From: Roseibium aggregatum
GTDB lineage: Bacteria > Pseudomonadota > Alphaproteobacteria > Rhizobiales > Stappiaceae
Assembly (NCBI RefSeq): GCF_017309185.1
Contig: NZ_JAEKJZ010000001.1
Span: 2,711,573-2,775,572, forward strand
Length of the DNA stretch: 64,000 bases
Direction: 5' to 3'
Position 1 is the first letter of the stretch; every line of letters begins with the position of its first letter. Position numbers and translations under genes: made by a program. Below are positions 1 to 8,303 of the stretch, in pieces. The notes under the pieces are model-generated. The model saw only the letters and a list, made by a program, of their open reading frames with translations, did not search any database and was not told where the DNA came from.

Positions 1-114
1 CAGACCCCCTGGCTCTTCATACCGGCCGTTTTCGTCGTGGTGGCGGTTCTCGCCTTCACCGTTATCGGCGACGGCCTGCGCGACGCGGCCGACCCCTACA
101 GCGAAGCCCAATGA
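1..114 (+). CDS. ABC transporter permease, C-terminal fragment (DppC/OppC type)
   Basis: This is the last 37 codons of a gene that begins before the window, ending at TGA 112-114. The peptide has one hydrophobic segment (FIPAVFVVVAVLAFTVIG) followed by GDGLRDAADP, the usual C-terminal signature of dipeptide/oligopeptide ABC permeases of the DppC/OppC family. The next gene starts 10 bases downstream and encodes a matching ATPase, so it is the inner-membrane channel subunit of the same importer. Substrate class cannot be read from this tail. The phosphonate genes downstream suggest a phosphonate derivative, which is inference. Confidence 0.8.
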   Translation, partial: QTPWLFIPAVFVVVAVLAFTVIGDGLRDAADPYSEAQ

Positions 115-124
115 GGAACAAGAC

Positions 125-1132
125 ATGCTGAGCGTCGAAAACCTCTCCATTTCCTTCCACACGGACGAAGGCAGGATCACGCCGGTTCAAGGCGTCAGCT
201 TTTCCGTCGAAGCCGGCAAGACCCTGGGGCTGGTCGGCGAAAGCGGGTCGGGAAAGTCGATCTCGACCAAGGCTTTGATGCGGCTACTGCCCGGCAACGC
301 CTCCCTGTCGCCGGAAACGCGGATCGCGTACCGCGCAAGGGACGGCAAGACGGTCGAGATCCACAAGATCAAACCCGGCTCTTCCTCCCTGCGCCATCTG
401 CGGGGTGGAGAAATCGGCATGATCTTTCAGGAACCGATGGCGAGTTTCTCACCGGTCTACACCGTCGGCAACCAAATGATGGAAGCCATCCGCCTCCACC
501 GGAACTGCGGCAAGCGCGAGGCAAGGGAGCTTGCGGTGGAGATGCTCGACAAGGTCGGCATTTCCAACCCGGCGGACCGTGTCGATCAGTATCCTCATGA
601 GATGTCGGGCGGCATGCGTCAGCGCGCCATGATCGCGCTCGCCCTTTCCGCGGGCCCCGCCCTCCTGATCGCCGACGAACCGACCACGGCGCTCGACGTG
701 ACCATTCAGGCCCAGGTGCTCGATCTGATGCGCGGCCTGCAGCGCGATCTGGGAATGGCCATGATCTTCATTACCCACGACCTGGGCGTGATCGCTCAGA
801 TCGCGCACGAGGTCGCGGTCATGTATCTCGGCACGATTGTCGAACGCGGAGAAACCCGGGACGTCATCCGCAATCCGAAGCATCCGTATACGCAGGGGCT
901 TTTAAAGGCGATCCCGAGCCTGGAAACGCTGCACGACCGCCTGTCTCCGGTTCCCGGCGATATACCGAGCCCGACGGAACGCCCCTCCGGCTGTCCGTTT
1001 CACACCCGCTGCCCCGACTTCATCAACGGCATCTGCGATGTCAACACACCGGTCGAAACTTCGCCGCTGCCCGGGCGTTCGGTGAGGTGCTGGCTCCACA
1101 ACGGCGCGGACAGCGGAAGGAGCGCGGCATGA
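125..1132 (+). CDS. ABC transporter ATP-binding protein, DppD/OppD type
   Basis: A 335-residue ATPase powering a dipeptide/oligopeptide-class importer from the cytoplasmic face. It shows Walker A (GESGSGKS, about residues 38-45), a Q-loop (IFQEPM), the signature MSGGMRQR, Walker B (LLIADEPTTALD) and the H-loop (THDL). The C-terminus carries the oligopeptide-type extension with GCPFHTRCP, the cysteine-containing motif typical of OppD/DppD. AGGAACA precedes the ATG. The stop overlaps the start of the next ATPase (ATGA), which indicates translational coupling. Confidence 0.93.
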   Translation: MLSVENLSISFHTDEGRITPVQGVSFSVEAGKTLGLVGESGSGKSISTKALMRLLPGNASLSPETRIAYRARDGKTVEIHKIKPGSSSLRHLRGGEIGMIFQEPMASFSPVYTVGNQMMEAIRLHRNCGKREARELAVEMLDKVGISNPADRVDQYPHEMSGGMRQRAMIALALSAGPALLIADEPTTALDVTIQAQVLDLMRGLQRDLGMAMIFITHDLGVIAQIAHEVAVMYLGTIVERGETRDVIRNPKHPYTQGLLKAIPSLETLHDRLSPVPGDIPSPTERPSGCPFHTRCPDFINGICDVNTPVETSPLPGRSVRCWLHNGADSGRSAA

Positions 1133-2244
1133 CGGCCGCAGAGAACATTCTGATCGAGGTGAAGGATCTCCAGGTCCGTTTCCCGATCCGCAAGAAGAAG
1201 CTGTTCTCCTCCGAGATCAAACAGCTGCGCGCCGTCGACGGCGTTTCCTTCGACATCAAGCGAGGCGAGACCGTCGGACTTGTCGGTGAGTCCGGCTCCG
1301 GCAAGACCACCGTGGGGCGCGCGATCCTGCGCGCCATCGACCCGAGCGATGGCGAGGTCGTGTTCCATACCAACGGCCACGATGTCGACATCGCTCAGGC
1401 CGAGGGTGAAGAACTGCGCAAGTTCCGGCAGCATATGAACATGGTCTTCTCCGAAGGGTCCGTGAACTTGTCGTCACTCGCTTCCGACCGGTTGCGCCTG
1501 TTCCGCTCTCGGATGAGCCTGGTTTTCCAGGACCCTTACTCATCGCTCAATCCACGCATGACCGTGCGCGATATCATCGCCGAGCCCCTCATCGCGTCCG
1601 GCATGATGAAGGACCGTCAAGCGATCGACGACCGGGTCCGCGAGATCGCCGCACGCTGCAAGCTCAACCTGGAACACCTGCGGCGATTTCCGCACGCCTT
1701 TTCAGGGGGCCAGCGCCAGCGCATCTGCATTGCCCGCGCATTGGTCTCCAGGCCCGATTTTGTCGTTTGCGATGAAAGCGTATCCGCTCTTGACGTTTCC
1801 ATTCAGGCGGAAATCGTCAACTTGTTGAAAGACCTTCAGAAAGAGATGGGAGTTGCCTTCCTGTTTATCGCGCACGATCTTTCCGTTGTCGCTCAAATGA
1901 GCCACCGGGTCGCGGTGATGTATGTCGGAAAATTCGTCGAGTATGCCTCGACGGAACAACTCTTCTTCGCCCCCAGGCATCCCTACACCCACGCTCTGCT
2001 TTCGGCGATCCCCCGGGCCGACCCGGACGCGGAGTTCAACCCCATCAAACTGCAGGGTGAAATCCCGAATCCCCTGGACGCTCCTTCCGGTTGCCGGTTT
2101 CACAGCCGTTGCCCTTTCGCAAGGGAACGCTGTTCGCAAGAGGCTCCGGAGTGGCGGGAAGTCGATATCGAACACTTCGTCGCTTGTCATTTCACCGAAG
2201 AATTCGATTTCTCGAGACAAAAAGGCCAAGAACCGAGAGAATGA
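1129..2244 (+). CDS. ABC transporter ATP-binding protein, DppF/OppF type, with Q-loop region insert
   Basis: A 371-residue partner ATPase of the same importer. I chose ATG 1129 because GGAAGGAG lies just upstream and the start overlaps the preceding stop. Walker A is GESGSGKTT, the Q-loop VFQDPYSSLNPR, the signature FSGGQRQR, Walker B FVVCDESVSALD, and the C-terminal motif GCRFHSRCP. The Walker A to Q-loop distance is about 70 residues, roughly 25 more than in OppF. The extra segment (LRKFRQHMNMVF, then SVNLSSL) resembles the Q-loop element that follows it (LRLFRSRMSLVF), so it looks like a diverged internal duplication. Four bases separate it from the FAD oxidase. Confidence 0.93.
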   Translation: MTAAENILIEVKDLQVRFPIRKKKLFSSEIKQLRAVDGVSFDIKRGETVGLVGESGSGKTTVGRAILRAIDPSDGEVVFHTNGHDVDIAQAEGEELRKFRQHMNMVFSEGSVNLSSLASDRLRLFRSRMSLVFQDPYSSLNPRMTVRDIIAEPLIASGMMKDRQAIDDRVREIAARCKLNLEHLRRFPHAFSGGQRQRICIARALVSRPDFVVCDESVSALDVSIQAEIVNLLKDLQKEMGVAFLFIAHDLSVVAQMSHRVAVMYVGKFVEYASTEQLFFAPRHPYTHALLSAIPRADPDAEFNPIKLQGEIPNPLDAPSGCRFHSRCPFARERCSQEAPEWREVDIEHFVACHFTEEFDFSRQKGQEPRE

Positions 2245-2248
2245 TCGA

Positions 2249-3376
2249 ATGAGACAGAAATCCTATGACCTTGCGATCGTCGGCGCAGGGATAGTCGGGC
2301 TCGCCCATGCGCTTGCCGCCGCCCGGCGAGGCAAAAAAGTCGTGGTGATCGACCGGGACAGCTGCGCCAACGGTGCTTCGATCCGCAACTTCGGCTTTGT
2401 CACCGTAACCGGCCAGCAATCCGGAGACTGCTGGCAAATGGCCACCCGCAGCCGCGAGGTCTGGACAGAGGTCGCCGAGGCGGCTCGTATTCCGCTGCTG
2501 CATCGAGGCCTGACCATGACGGCTCGCTTCCCGGAGTCGGAAGCGGTGATCGATGCCTTTCTTCAGACCGAGATGGGCGCTCAGTGCCGGCGACTGACGC
2601 CCGACCAGGCCGCGGAGCGCGTTCCCGCCCTCCGTACGGACCAGATCCGCTGCGCGCTCTATTCGCCTGTGGAAGTCAGGGTGGAATCCAAGGATGCGGT
2701 CCCCCAGATTGCCAATTGGCTTGAAGGCGTGCATCAGGTCGATTTCCTGTGGCAGACCAGCGTCAACACGGTCGAGACGCCACGGCTGGAAACTTCCCGC
2801 GGCCCGATCCACGCGGACACGGTGATCGTTTGCCCTGGCGACGACAACACGACCCTGTTCGCCGACAGGATCGCCTCTTACGAAGTCACGCGCTGCAAGC
2901 TGCAGATGCTCCGCGTCTCACCTCACCGGCCGACGGAGCTCGGCACCGCCTTGATGTCGGACCTGGGCCTGGCAAGATATCTCGGCTATGCGGAACTGCC
3001 TGAGGCGGCGCCCCTCAAAACCAGGCTCGACGCGGAAATGACCGCGCACAGGGAAAACGGCATTCACCTCATTGTCGTCCAGTCCGGGGATGGCAGCCTT
3101 GTGGTCGGCGACAGCCATCACTACGACCAGACGCCGGACCCGTTCATCGACAAGAGCGTGAACGATCTGATCCTGTCGGAAATGGACACCGTTCTGGAGC
3201 TCGGGCCTTATGACATTTCCGAGACCTGGATCGGAACCTATGCGTCGGCGCCGGATCGCTGGCGACTGACCGATGCCCCGGACGACGCGACCCGCGTCGT
3301 GATGGTCACAGCCGGCTGCGGCGCTTCCACCGCCTTTGCCATCGGCGAGGAAACCATCGCCAACCTCTATTCCTAG
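2249..3376 (+). CDS. FAD-dependent oxidoreductase of the phosphonate-associated class (HpnW/TIGR03364-like)
   Basis: A 375-residue DAO-fold flavoenzyme. The N-terminus has the dinucleotide-binding motif GAGIVGLAHALAAARRG followed by VVVIDRD, and the C-terminus has the second FAD motif (VTAGCGASTAFAIGEE). Members of this class are typically encoded beside phnX and are proposed to oxidise 2-aminoethylphosphonate or an N-methylated relative to phosphonoacetaldehyde, releasing the amine. The phnX gene 115 bases downstream fits that. The start ATG 2249 is set by the glycine motif beginning near residue 11. The exact amine substrate is unknown. A glycine- or sarcosine-oxidase-like activity cannot be excluded from sequence alone. 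Confidence 0.8.
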   Translation: MRQKSYDLAIVGAGIVGLAHALAAARRGKKVVVIDRDSCANGASIRNFGFVTVTGQQSGDCWQMATRSREVWTEVAEAARIPLLHRGLTMTARFPESEAVIDAFLQTEMGAQCRRLTPDQAAERVPALRTDQIRCALYSPVEVRVESKDAVPQIANWLEGVHQVDFLWQTSVNTVETPRLETSRGPIHADTVIVCPGDDNTTLFADRIASYEVTRCKLQMLRVSPHRPTELGTALMSDLGLARYLGYAELPEAAPLKTRLDAEMTAHRENGIHLIVVQSGDGSLVVGDSHHYDQTPDPFIDKSVNDLILSEMDTVLELGPYDISETWIGTYASAPDRWRLTDAPDDATRVVMVTAGCGASTAFAIGEETIANLYS

Positions 3377-3490
3377 TAACTTCCGCGTTCAGGAAAACGC
3401 GCAAAGGCACTCCACCACTTTTGATCCGATCAACTTTGGGGCACTCGATCGGTTCCGATTGAACATCCGTCATTCCAGGGAGGTTAACCC

Positions 3491-4273
3491 ATGAAAATTT
3501 TCAAAGCCGTCGTGTTCGACTGGGCCGGTACGATGATCGATTTCGGCTCTTTCGCTCCGATGGGCGTCTTCGTCAAAGCCTTTGAAAAGTTCGGCATTCC
3601 GGTCACCATTGAGCAGGCTCGCGCACCCATGGGCAAACCGAAATGGGACCACATCCGCACGATGATGGACGACCCGGATATCTCCGCCAAATGGACGGCG
3701 AAATACGGCCAGGCACCGACGGATGCGGATGTCGACAAGGTCTACGAGATCTTCGTCCCGATGAACGAGGAAGTGGTTGCCGACTTTTCCGATCTGGTGC
3801 CTGGCGCGGCCGAGATGATCGCCAGCCTGCGCGCCAAGGGGCTGAAGATCGGATCGACCACGGGTTATACCCGCTCGATCATGGAACGGGTTTTGCCGAA
3901 AGCGGCCGAACAGGGCTACGAGCCGGACAATCTCATCTGCGCCGACGATCTTCCCGAAGGACGTCCCGGCCCCCTCGGCATGTATCAGTGCTTTGTCGAT
4001 CTCGTCGCCTATCCGCCCAGCGCGGTGATCAAGGTGGACGACACCGAACCGGGGATCGCCGAAGGGGTCGCTGCGGGCTGCGTGACGGTCGGTCTCTCCC
4101 TGTCGGGAAACTACGCCGGCAAAACGCCGCAGGAACTCGCGGCAATGCCGGAGGAAGAGATCGACGCGATCCGCAAGACCGCCACGGAGAAATTGAAGGC
4201 AGCCGGAGCGGACTACGTGATCGACACGGTCGCAGACCTGCCGAAGCTCATCGAAAAGCTGGAAAAGGCATGA
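3491..4273 (+). CDS. phnX: Phosphonoacetaldehyde hydrolase (phosphonatase)
   Basis: A 260-residue HAD-family enzyme that cleaves the C-P bond of phosphonoacetaldehyde to acetaldehyde and phosphate. The nucleophile is Asp10 in VVFDWAGT. The Schiff-base lysine of the family matches Lys51 in PMGKPKWDHI, and the conserved STTGYTRSIM, CADDLPEGRPGP and IKVDDTEPGI motifs are all present. Length matches the family. GGGAGG precedes the ATG by about 8 bases. The stop overlaps the start of the following hydrolase (ATGA), so the two are translationally coupled. It follows the FAD oxidase that would supply its substrate. Confidence 0.96.
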   Translation: MKIFKAVVFDWAGTMIDFGSFAPMGVFVKAFEKFGIPVTIEQARAPMGKPKWDHIRTMMDDPDISAKWTAKYGQAPTDADVDKVYEIFVPMNEEVVADFSDLVPGAAEMIASLRAKGLKIGSTTGYTRSIMERVLPKAAEQGYEPDNLICADDLPEGRPGPLGMYQCFVDLVAYPPSAVIKVDDTEPGIAEGVAAGCVTVGLSLSGNYAGKTPQELAAMPEEEIDAIRKTATEKLKAAGADYVIDTVADLPKLIEKLEKA

Positions 4274-5784
4274 CCAACCGCCCGAACATACTTCTGGTCA
4301 CGGCGGACCAGTGGCGGGGCGACTGTCTGGGCACGGTCGGACATCCGGTTGTCAAGACGCCACATCTCGATGCGTTCGCCGAAACGGCGACACTGTTCGA
4401 GCAGCACTACGCGACGACCGCGCCCTGCTCTCCGGCCAGAGCTTCGTTGTACACCGGCCTTTATCAGATGAACCACCGGGTGGTCTGGAACGGCGCGCCC
4501 CTGGACGACCGTTTCGACAACATCGCACGCGCGGCCCGGCGCGCCGGCTATACGCCGACATTGTTCGGCTATACGGACACCGCACCCGACCCCCGGAAGC
4601 ACCACCCGAACGACCCGGCTCTGAAAACCTACGAGGGCGTATTGCCCGGGTTCTCGGTGCGGCAGTCGCTGCCGGAAGACGACAAGCCCTGGCTGTCCTG
4701 GCTGGCCGCGCGCGGGCACGACCCGGCAGCTTTCGAAACCATTCACCAGGTGGAACCGGAAAACGGAGAACGGGTTTCAAGGAAAGCGCCACGTTATTCC
4801 AGGGACGAGACGCAGACCGCCTTTCTGACAGATGCGTTCCTAAGCTGGCTGGGCGAACAGGACGGTGACACTCCCTGGATGGCGCATATTTCCTTCCTGC
4901 GCCCTCACCCGCCGATAGCTGTCCCGGACCCCTACAACACCTTGTACGACCCCGAGGACGGACCCGACTTCGCGGGGGCGGCGAGCGCGGACGAGCAAGC
5001 CGCCTTGCACCCTCTGATCGCGGCTCTTCAGGACTATCAGCATCTCTCAAGCCATGTTCCCGGCGCGGAGGGACATGTCAGGGACCTGACCCGGCACGAC
5101 CTGAAACGCATTCGCGCACTCTATTACGGCATGATTTCGGAAGTGGACGCCCAACTCGGGCGGCTTTTCAACGCGCTTCGAGAGCACACCGACACCCTGA
5201 TCATCTTCACATCCGACCACGCGGACATGATGGGCGATCACTGGATGCTCGGCAAAGGAGGATTTTACAAGGAGAGCTACCACATTCCGCTTCTTGTCCG
5301 GACGCCCGGACAGGCCAGGGCGAACCGGGTATCGGCATTCACTTCCGCGGCCGACATTTTTCCGACGCTTTTGAACATTCTTGAGCTGGACTCCAGGCAT
5401 GCGCCGGACGGCGCGAGCCTTCTCCCGTTCCTGGACGGGCAAACGCCGACCTCCTGGCGCGACGCAGCCTTGTGGGAATACGATTTCCGGCACCTTCTCA
5501 AACGCTGGCCCGGGCATTTCGCGCAAGGGGCGGAGCAAGCGTCAACGGCCCTGATGAGCCGTCTGGACGAGAACTGGCAGTATGTCCATTTCGCAAGGCT
5601 GCCAAACCTGCTTATGCCCAGCACGGACACGGCGCCGCCTTCCGCGAACATTGCCTTTGAGCGTCCCGATATCGCAGGGGCCCGTCTCGAAGCCCTTCTG
5701 ACAACCCGAATGCGCCACAATGACGAGACCCTCGCCCGGACCCTGGTCTGGGAATACCATGACCGCGATATCACGCGTCGTTGA
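4270..5784 (+). CDS. Phosphonate monoester hydrolase-like enzyme (alkaline phosphatase/sulfatase superfamily)
   Basis: A 504-residue metal hydrolase. It has the sulfatase-type CSPAR motif with Cys53 as the predicted formylglycine, a metal-binding aspartate in TADQ (Asp13) and a second metal site in FTSDHADMMGDH. The stretch after the nucleophile (TGLYQMNHR, APLDDRFDN, GYTPTLFGYTDTAPDPR) closely follows the pattern I recall for rhizobial and Burkholderia phosphonate monoester hydrolases, rather than arylsulfatases. It has no signal peptide, so it should act in the cytoplasm on an imported ester. It is coupled to phnX by a start-stop overlap. Activation needs a formylglycine-generating enzyme, which is not in the window. 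Related enzymes also cleave phosphodiesters and sulfate esters. Confidence 0.83.
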   Translation: MTNRPNILLVTADQWRGDCLGTVGHPVVKTPHLDAFAETATLFEQHYATTAPCSPARASLYTGLYQMNHRVVWNGAPLDDRFDNIARAARRAGYTPTLFGYTDTAPDPRKHHPNDPALKTYEGVLPGFSVRQSLPEDDKPWLSWLAARGHDPAAFETIHQVEPENGERVSRKAPRYSRDETQTAFLTDAFLSWLGEQDGDTPWMAHISFLRPHPPIAVPDPYNTLYDPEDGPDFAGAASADEQAALHPLIAALQDYQHLSSHVPGAEGHVRDLTRHDLKRIRALYYGMISEVDAQLGRLFNALREHTDTLIIFTSDHADMMGDHWMLGKGGFYKESYHIPLLVRTPGQARANRVSAFTSAADIFPTLLNILELDSRHAPDGASLLPFLDGQTPTSWRDAALWEYDFRHLLKRWPGHFAQGAEQASTALMSRLDENWQYVHFARLPNLLMPSTDTAPPSANIAFERPDIAGARLEALLTTRMRHNDETLARTLVWEYHDRDITRR

Positions 5785-5914
5785 TTTTCCCCCTTGGAAT
5801 TAAGACTTCTGTGTTCTTTCAGAGCGGGACAGGATGAACTAACATCGGCCGCACGGGGCTGGAGACTGCTCGTGCGAGACCGGTCCGGGACCACAACTCC
5901 ATCTGAGGGCGGAT

Positions 5915-6751
5915 GTGCGCATCCTGACGGAAATGAAGACGATCGAGAGATTCTTGCCCGCCTTTCTGGCGGTTCAGCTCCTCGCCGCCTGCCAGATCCC
6001 GGCGGCTCACGCGGCGGATGCACAGCCTAAGCCGGTCGACCCGCGCGTGGAGATTATCGACAGCGCCGAACCTCCCTGGACCGCCATCGGACGCGTCAAT
6101 TTTGCCGGCTACCGCTCGAAGTCGACGTGCTCCGGGACACTGATTTCTCCCCGCATCGTTCTCACCGCCGCCCATTGCGTCTTCAATCGCAAGAAACGCC
6201 AGCACTATTCCAACGACAAGCTTCTCTTCATCGCCGGTGTCCGCCGGGATCAATACGCCGCCCGGCTGGAGACCTCCTGCATCCTGACGCTTGACAGCAA
6301 GATGCCGAGCAACAGGCCCAAACTGCGCGACCTCCACAAGGATGTCGGCCTTCTTCTCCTGAAGGAACCAAGCCAGATCCCCCCTCTTCCGGTCCTGTCG
6401 CCCAAGGACGCAGGCCTTCTGACCAAGGACGTGAGGTTTCGGTCGGTCGGGTACTGGAGGAGCCGCAGTTTCCTGCCCACCGCGGTGAACAACTGCAGGG
6501 TCATGAATTCTCGCGAAAACATCTGGGTAACGGATTGCATCACGGAAAGCGGCGGCTCGGGCGGCCCGTTTCTCATAGACACGCCGGACGGTCCCAGAGT
6601 GGCCGGCATCATGGTCGCGAAGTTCAACGACTATCTGTCCGCCGTGGTCCCATTTCCCAATTGGCAGGATCTTCTGGCCAATGCCCAATGCGCCTCCGCG
6701 ACCGGCGGGCCAGATCCGGAACCGACGCTTTCGACGGAACCCGACAAGTGA
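5915..6751 (+). CDS. Secreted trypsin-like serine protease
   Basis: A 278-residue S1-type protease. The catalytic residues are in TAAHC (His), DVGLLLL (Asp) and GGSGGPF (Ser). The N-terminus carries a signal sequence ending in LLAACQIPAAHAAD. Either the LAAC lipobox or the AHA cleavage site could be used, so it is a periplasmic lipoprotein or a secreted enzyme. I prefer GTG 5915 because GAGGG lies 5 bases upstream. ATG 5933 gives a cleaner signal peptide but has no spaced ribosome site. It stands alone on its strand between the phosphonate operon and nadK, and its substrate is unknown. Confidence 0.85.
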   Translation: MRILTEMKTIERFLPAFLAVQLLAACQIPAAHAADAQPKPVDPRVEIIDSAEPPWTAIGRVNFAGYRSKSTCSGTLISPRIVLTAAHCVFNRKKRQHYSNDKLLFIAGVRRDQYAARLETSCILTLDSKMPSNRPKLRDLHKDVGLLLLKEPSQIPPLPVLSPKDAGLLTKDVRFRSVGYWRSRSFLPTAVNNCRVMNSRENIWVTDCITESGGSGGPFLIDTPDGPRVAGIMVAKFNDYLSAVVPFPNWQDLLANAQCASATGGPDPEPTLSTEPDK

Positions 6752-6854
6752 CGCCTGGCAATCGCAAGCTTTTGAAAATTAACTGCCCCTCGACGCCATT
6801 CCCGGATATGGTATTGACCCGTAGCGACTTTCAGCCGCAAAGATCCTTTGGAAG

Positions 6855-7667
6855 ATGAACCGAACCATGCTTCCCCCCCAGCCGATTCCGACGCATCTGG
6901 CCAAGGCGGACAAGATATATTTCGTCGCCAGCGACACGGATGAAGCCCAAAATGCCCTCCAGAGCCTGTCTGAGCGCTACGGCAACGTTCCGGCCCGGGA
7001 AGCCGATGTGATCGTCGCCCTCGGCGGGGACGGCCTGATGCTGCAAACGCTCCACACCCATATGGGCAGCGGCAAACCGATCTACGGCATGAACCGAGGT
7101 TCGGTGGGCTTCCTGATGAACGAATACCGGGAGCACGATCTCACCGACAGGCTTGCGATGGCCGATGTCACCACCATCCGGCCGCTTCAAATGACAGCTG
7201 TCACCGAAGACGGCTCGGCACACAACGCGCTCGCGATCAATGAAGTTTCGCTGTTGCGGCAAACCTCGCAGGCGGCCCGCCTCAAGATCTCGGTCGACGG
7301 CAGGGTCCGACTGGAGGAACTGATTTGCGACGGTATCATCGTCGCGACACCGGCCGGCAGCACCGCCTATAACCTGTCCGCGCACGGGCCGATCCTGCCG
7401 ATTGCCGCCCAACTCCTTGCCCTGACACCGATCAGCGCCTTCCGGCCGCGCCGCTGGCGTGGTGCGCTCCTGCCGAACCGCGCAACGGTGGACATCGACA
7501 TTCTCGATCCAGGCAAGCGTCCGGTCAGCGCCACCGCCGATCACACAGAGATCCGGCGGGTGACCCATGTCTCCATTAAGGAGGCCACCGACGCGGAAGG
7601 ACTGATCATGTTCGATTCCGACCACGGCTGGGACGAACGCATCCTGAGCGAAATGTTCCGCTACTGA
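6855..7667 (+). CDS. nadK: NAD kinase
   Basis: A 270-residue enzyme that phosphorylates NAD to NADP with ATP. It has the GGDG motif ([12 protein letters not shown]), the [13 protein letters not shown] block, the NEVSLLR element and the [24 protein letters not shown] block that define the family. The length is that of the short alphaproteobacterial form. Two ATGs (6855 and 6870) are possible starts. GGAAG lies immediately before the first, so the start is uncertain by 5 codons. Housekeeping gene, followed 86 bases later by an Hpt protein. Confidence 0.96.
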   Translation: MNRTMLPPQPIPTHLAKADKIYFVASDTDEAQNALQSLSERYGNVPAREADVIVALGGDGLMLQTLHTHMGSGKPIYGMNRGSVGFLMNEYREHDLTDRLAMADVTTIRPLQMTAVTEDGSAHNALAINEVSLLRQTSQAARLKISVDGRVRLEELICDGIIVATPAGSTAYNLSAHGPILPIAAQLLALTPISAFRPRRWRGALLPNRATVDIDILDPGKRPVSATADHTEIRRVTHVSIKEATDAEGLIMFDSDHGWDERILSEMFRY

Positions 7668-7753
7668 TGCGGCCGGCAAGACCCTGTTAAATATAATTGC
7701 CGATACTGAGCGGAGACGTTCCTAGCCGACCCTTGAGACGAGGACATACGCGC

Positions 7754-8278
7754 ATGGCTGAGAGTGCCAAGGATCAGGACTACGAGATCCTGCCCAACCC
7801 GACCGATTTGCGCAGCAAGGTCCGGGAGCTGACACCGCGCGAAGCCAAGAAATTCGATCCGGTGAAAGCCGCCGAAGACGCCTTGAATCGTCTGTCCAAG
7901 CATTTCGGCAACTGGATGGAGAACGAAACCGCCGAGCTCCTCAAAGCCTGGGAAGCCATGCAGGCGGATGGGCCCAACGACGAAACGCTGCCGCCTCTGT
8001 TTCAGGCCGCCCACAACATCAAGGGCCAGGCACTGACCCTCGGTTTCCCCCTGGTCGGACAGGTGGCCGCCAGTTTCTGCCACCTGATCGAGCACCTGCC
8101 TTCCGCCGAACTGCTGCCGATGGACCTGACCGGCAGGTTCGTGGAATCCATCCGGGCCATGGTGTCTGAAGGCGCAAAGGACGAGCACAACAAGACCGGG
8201 GTTGAATTGCTGGAAATGCTCGAAACCGTCACCGCGGAATTTCTGAAGCAGTTTCCGCAAAAAAACGACGACCAATAA
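7754..8278 (+). CDS. Hpt-domain (histidine phosphotransfer) protein
   Basis: A 174-residue cytoplasmic protein. Its central helical stretch contains AAHNIKGQALTLGF, the Hpt signature in which the histidine of HNIKG is the phosphoacceptor. No kinase or receiver domain is fused, so it would relay phosphate between a hybrid kinase and a response regulator encoded elsewhere. ATG 7754 was chosen over an upstream in-frame ATG at 7697 because it is preceded by ACGAGGAC and starts the conserved-looking MAESAKD sequence. It converges with the hydrolase gene on the other strand with 25 bases between the stops. Confidence 0.82.
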   Translation: MAESAKDQDYEILPNPTDLRSKVRELTPREAKKFDPVKAAEDALNRLSKHFGNWMENETAELLKAWEAMQADGPNDETLPPLFQAAHNIKGQALTLGFPLVGQVAASFCHLIEHLPSAELLPMDLTGRFVESIRAMVSEGAKDEHNKTGVELLEMLETVTAEFLKQFPQKNDDQ

Positions 8279-8303
8279 GCAATCCGGCCTCCGTCTCAGC
8301 GCG

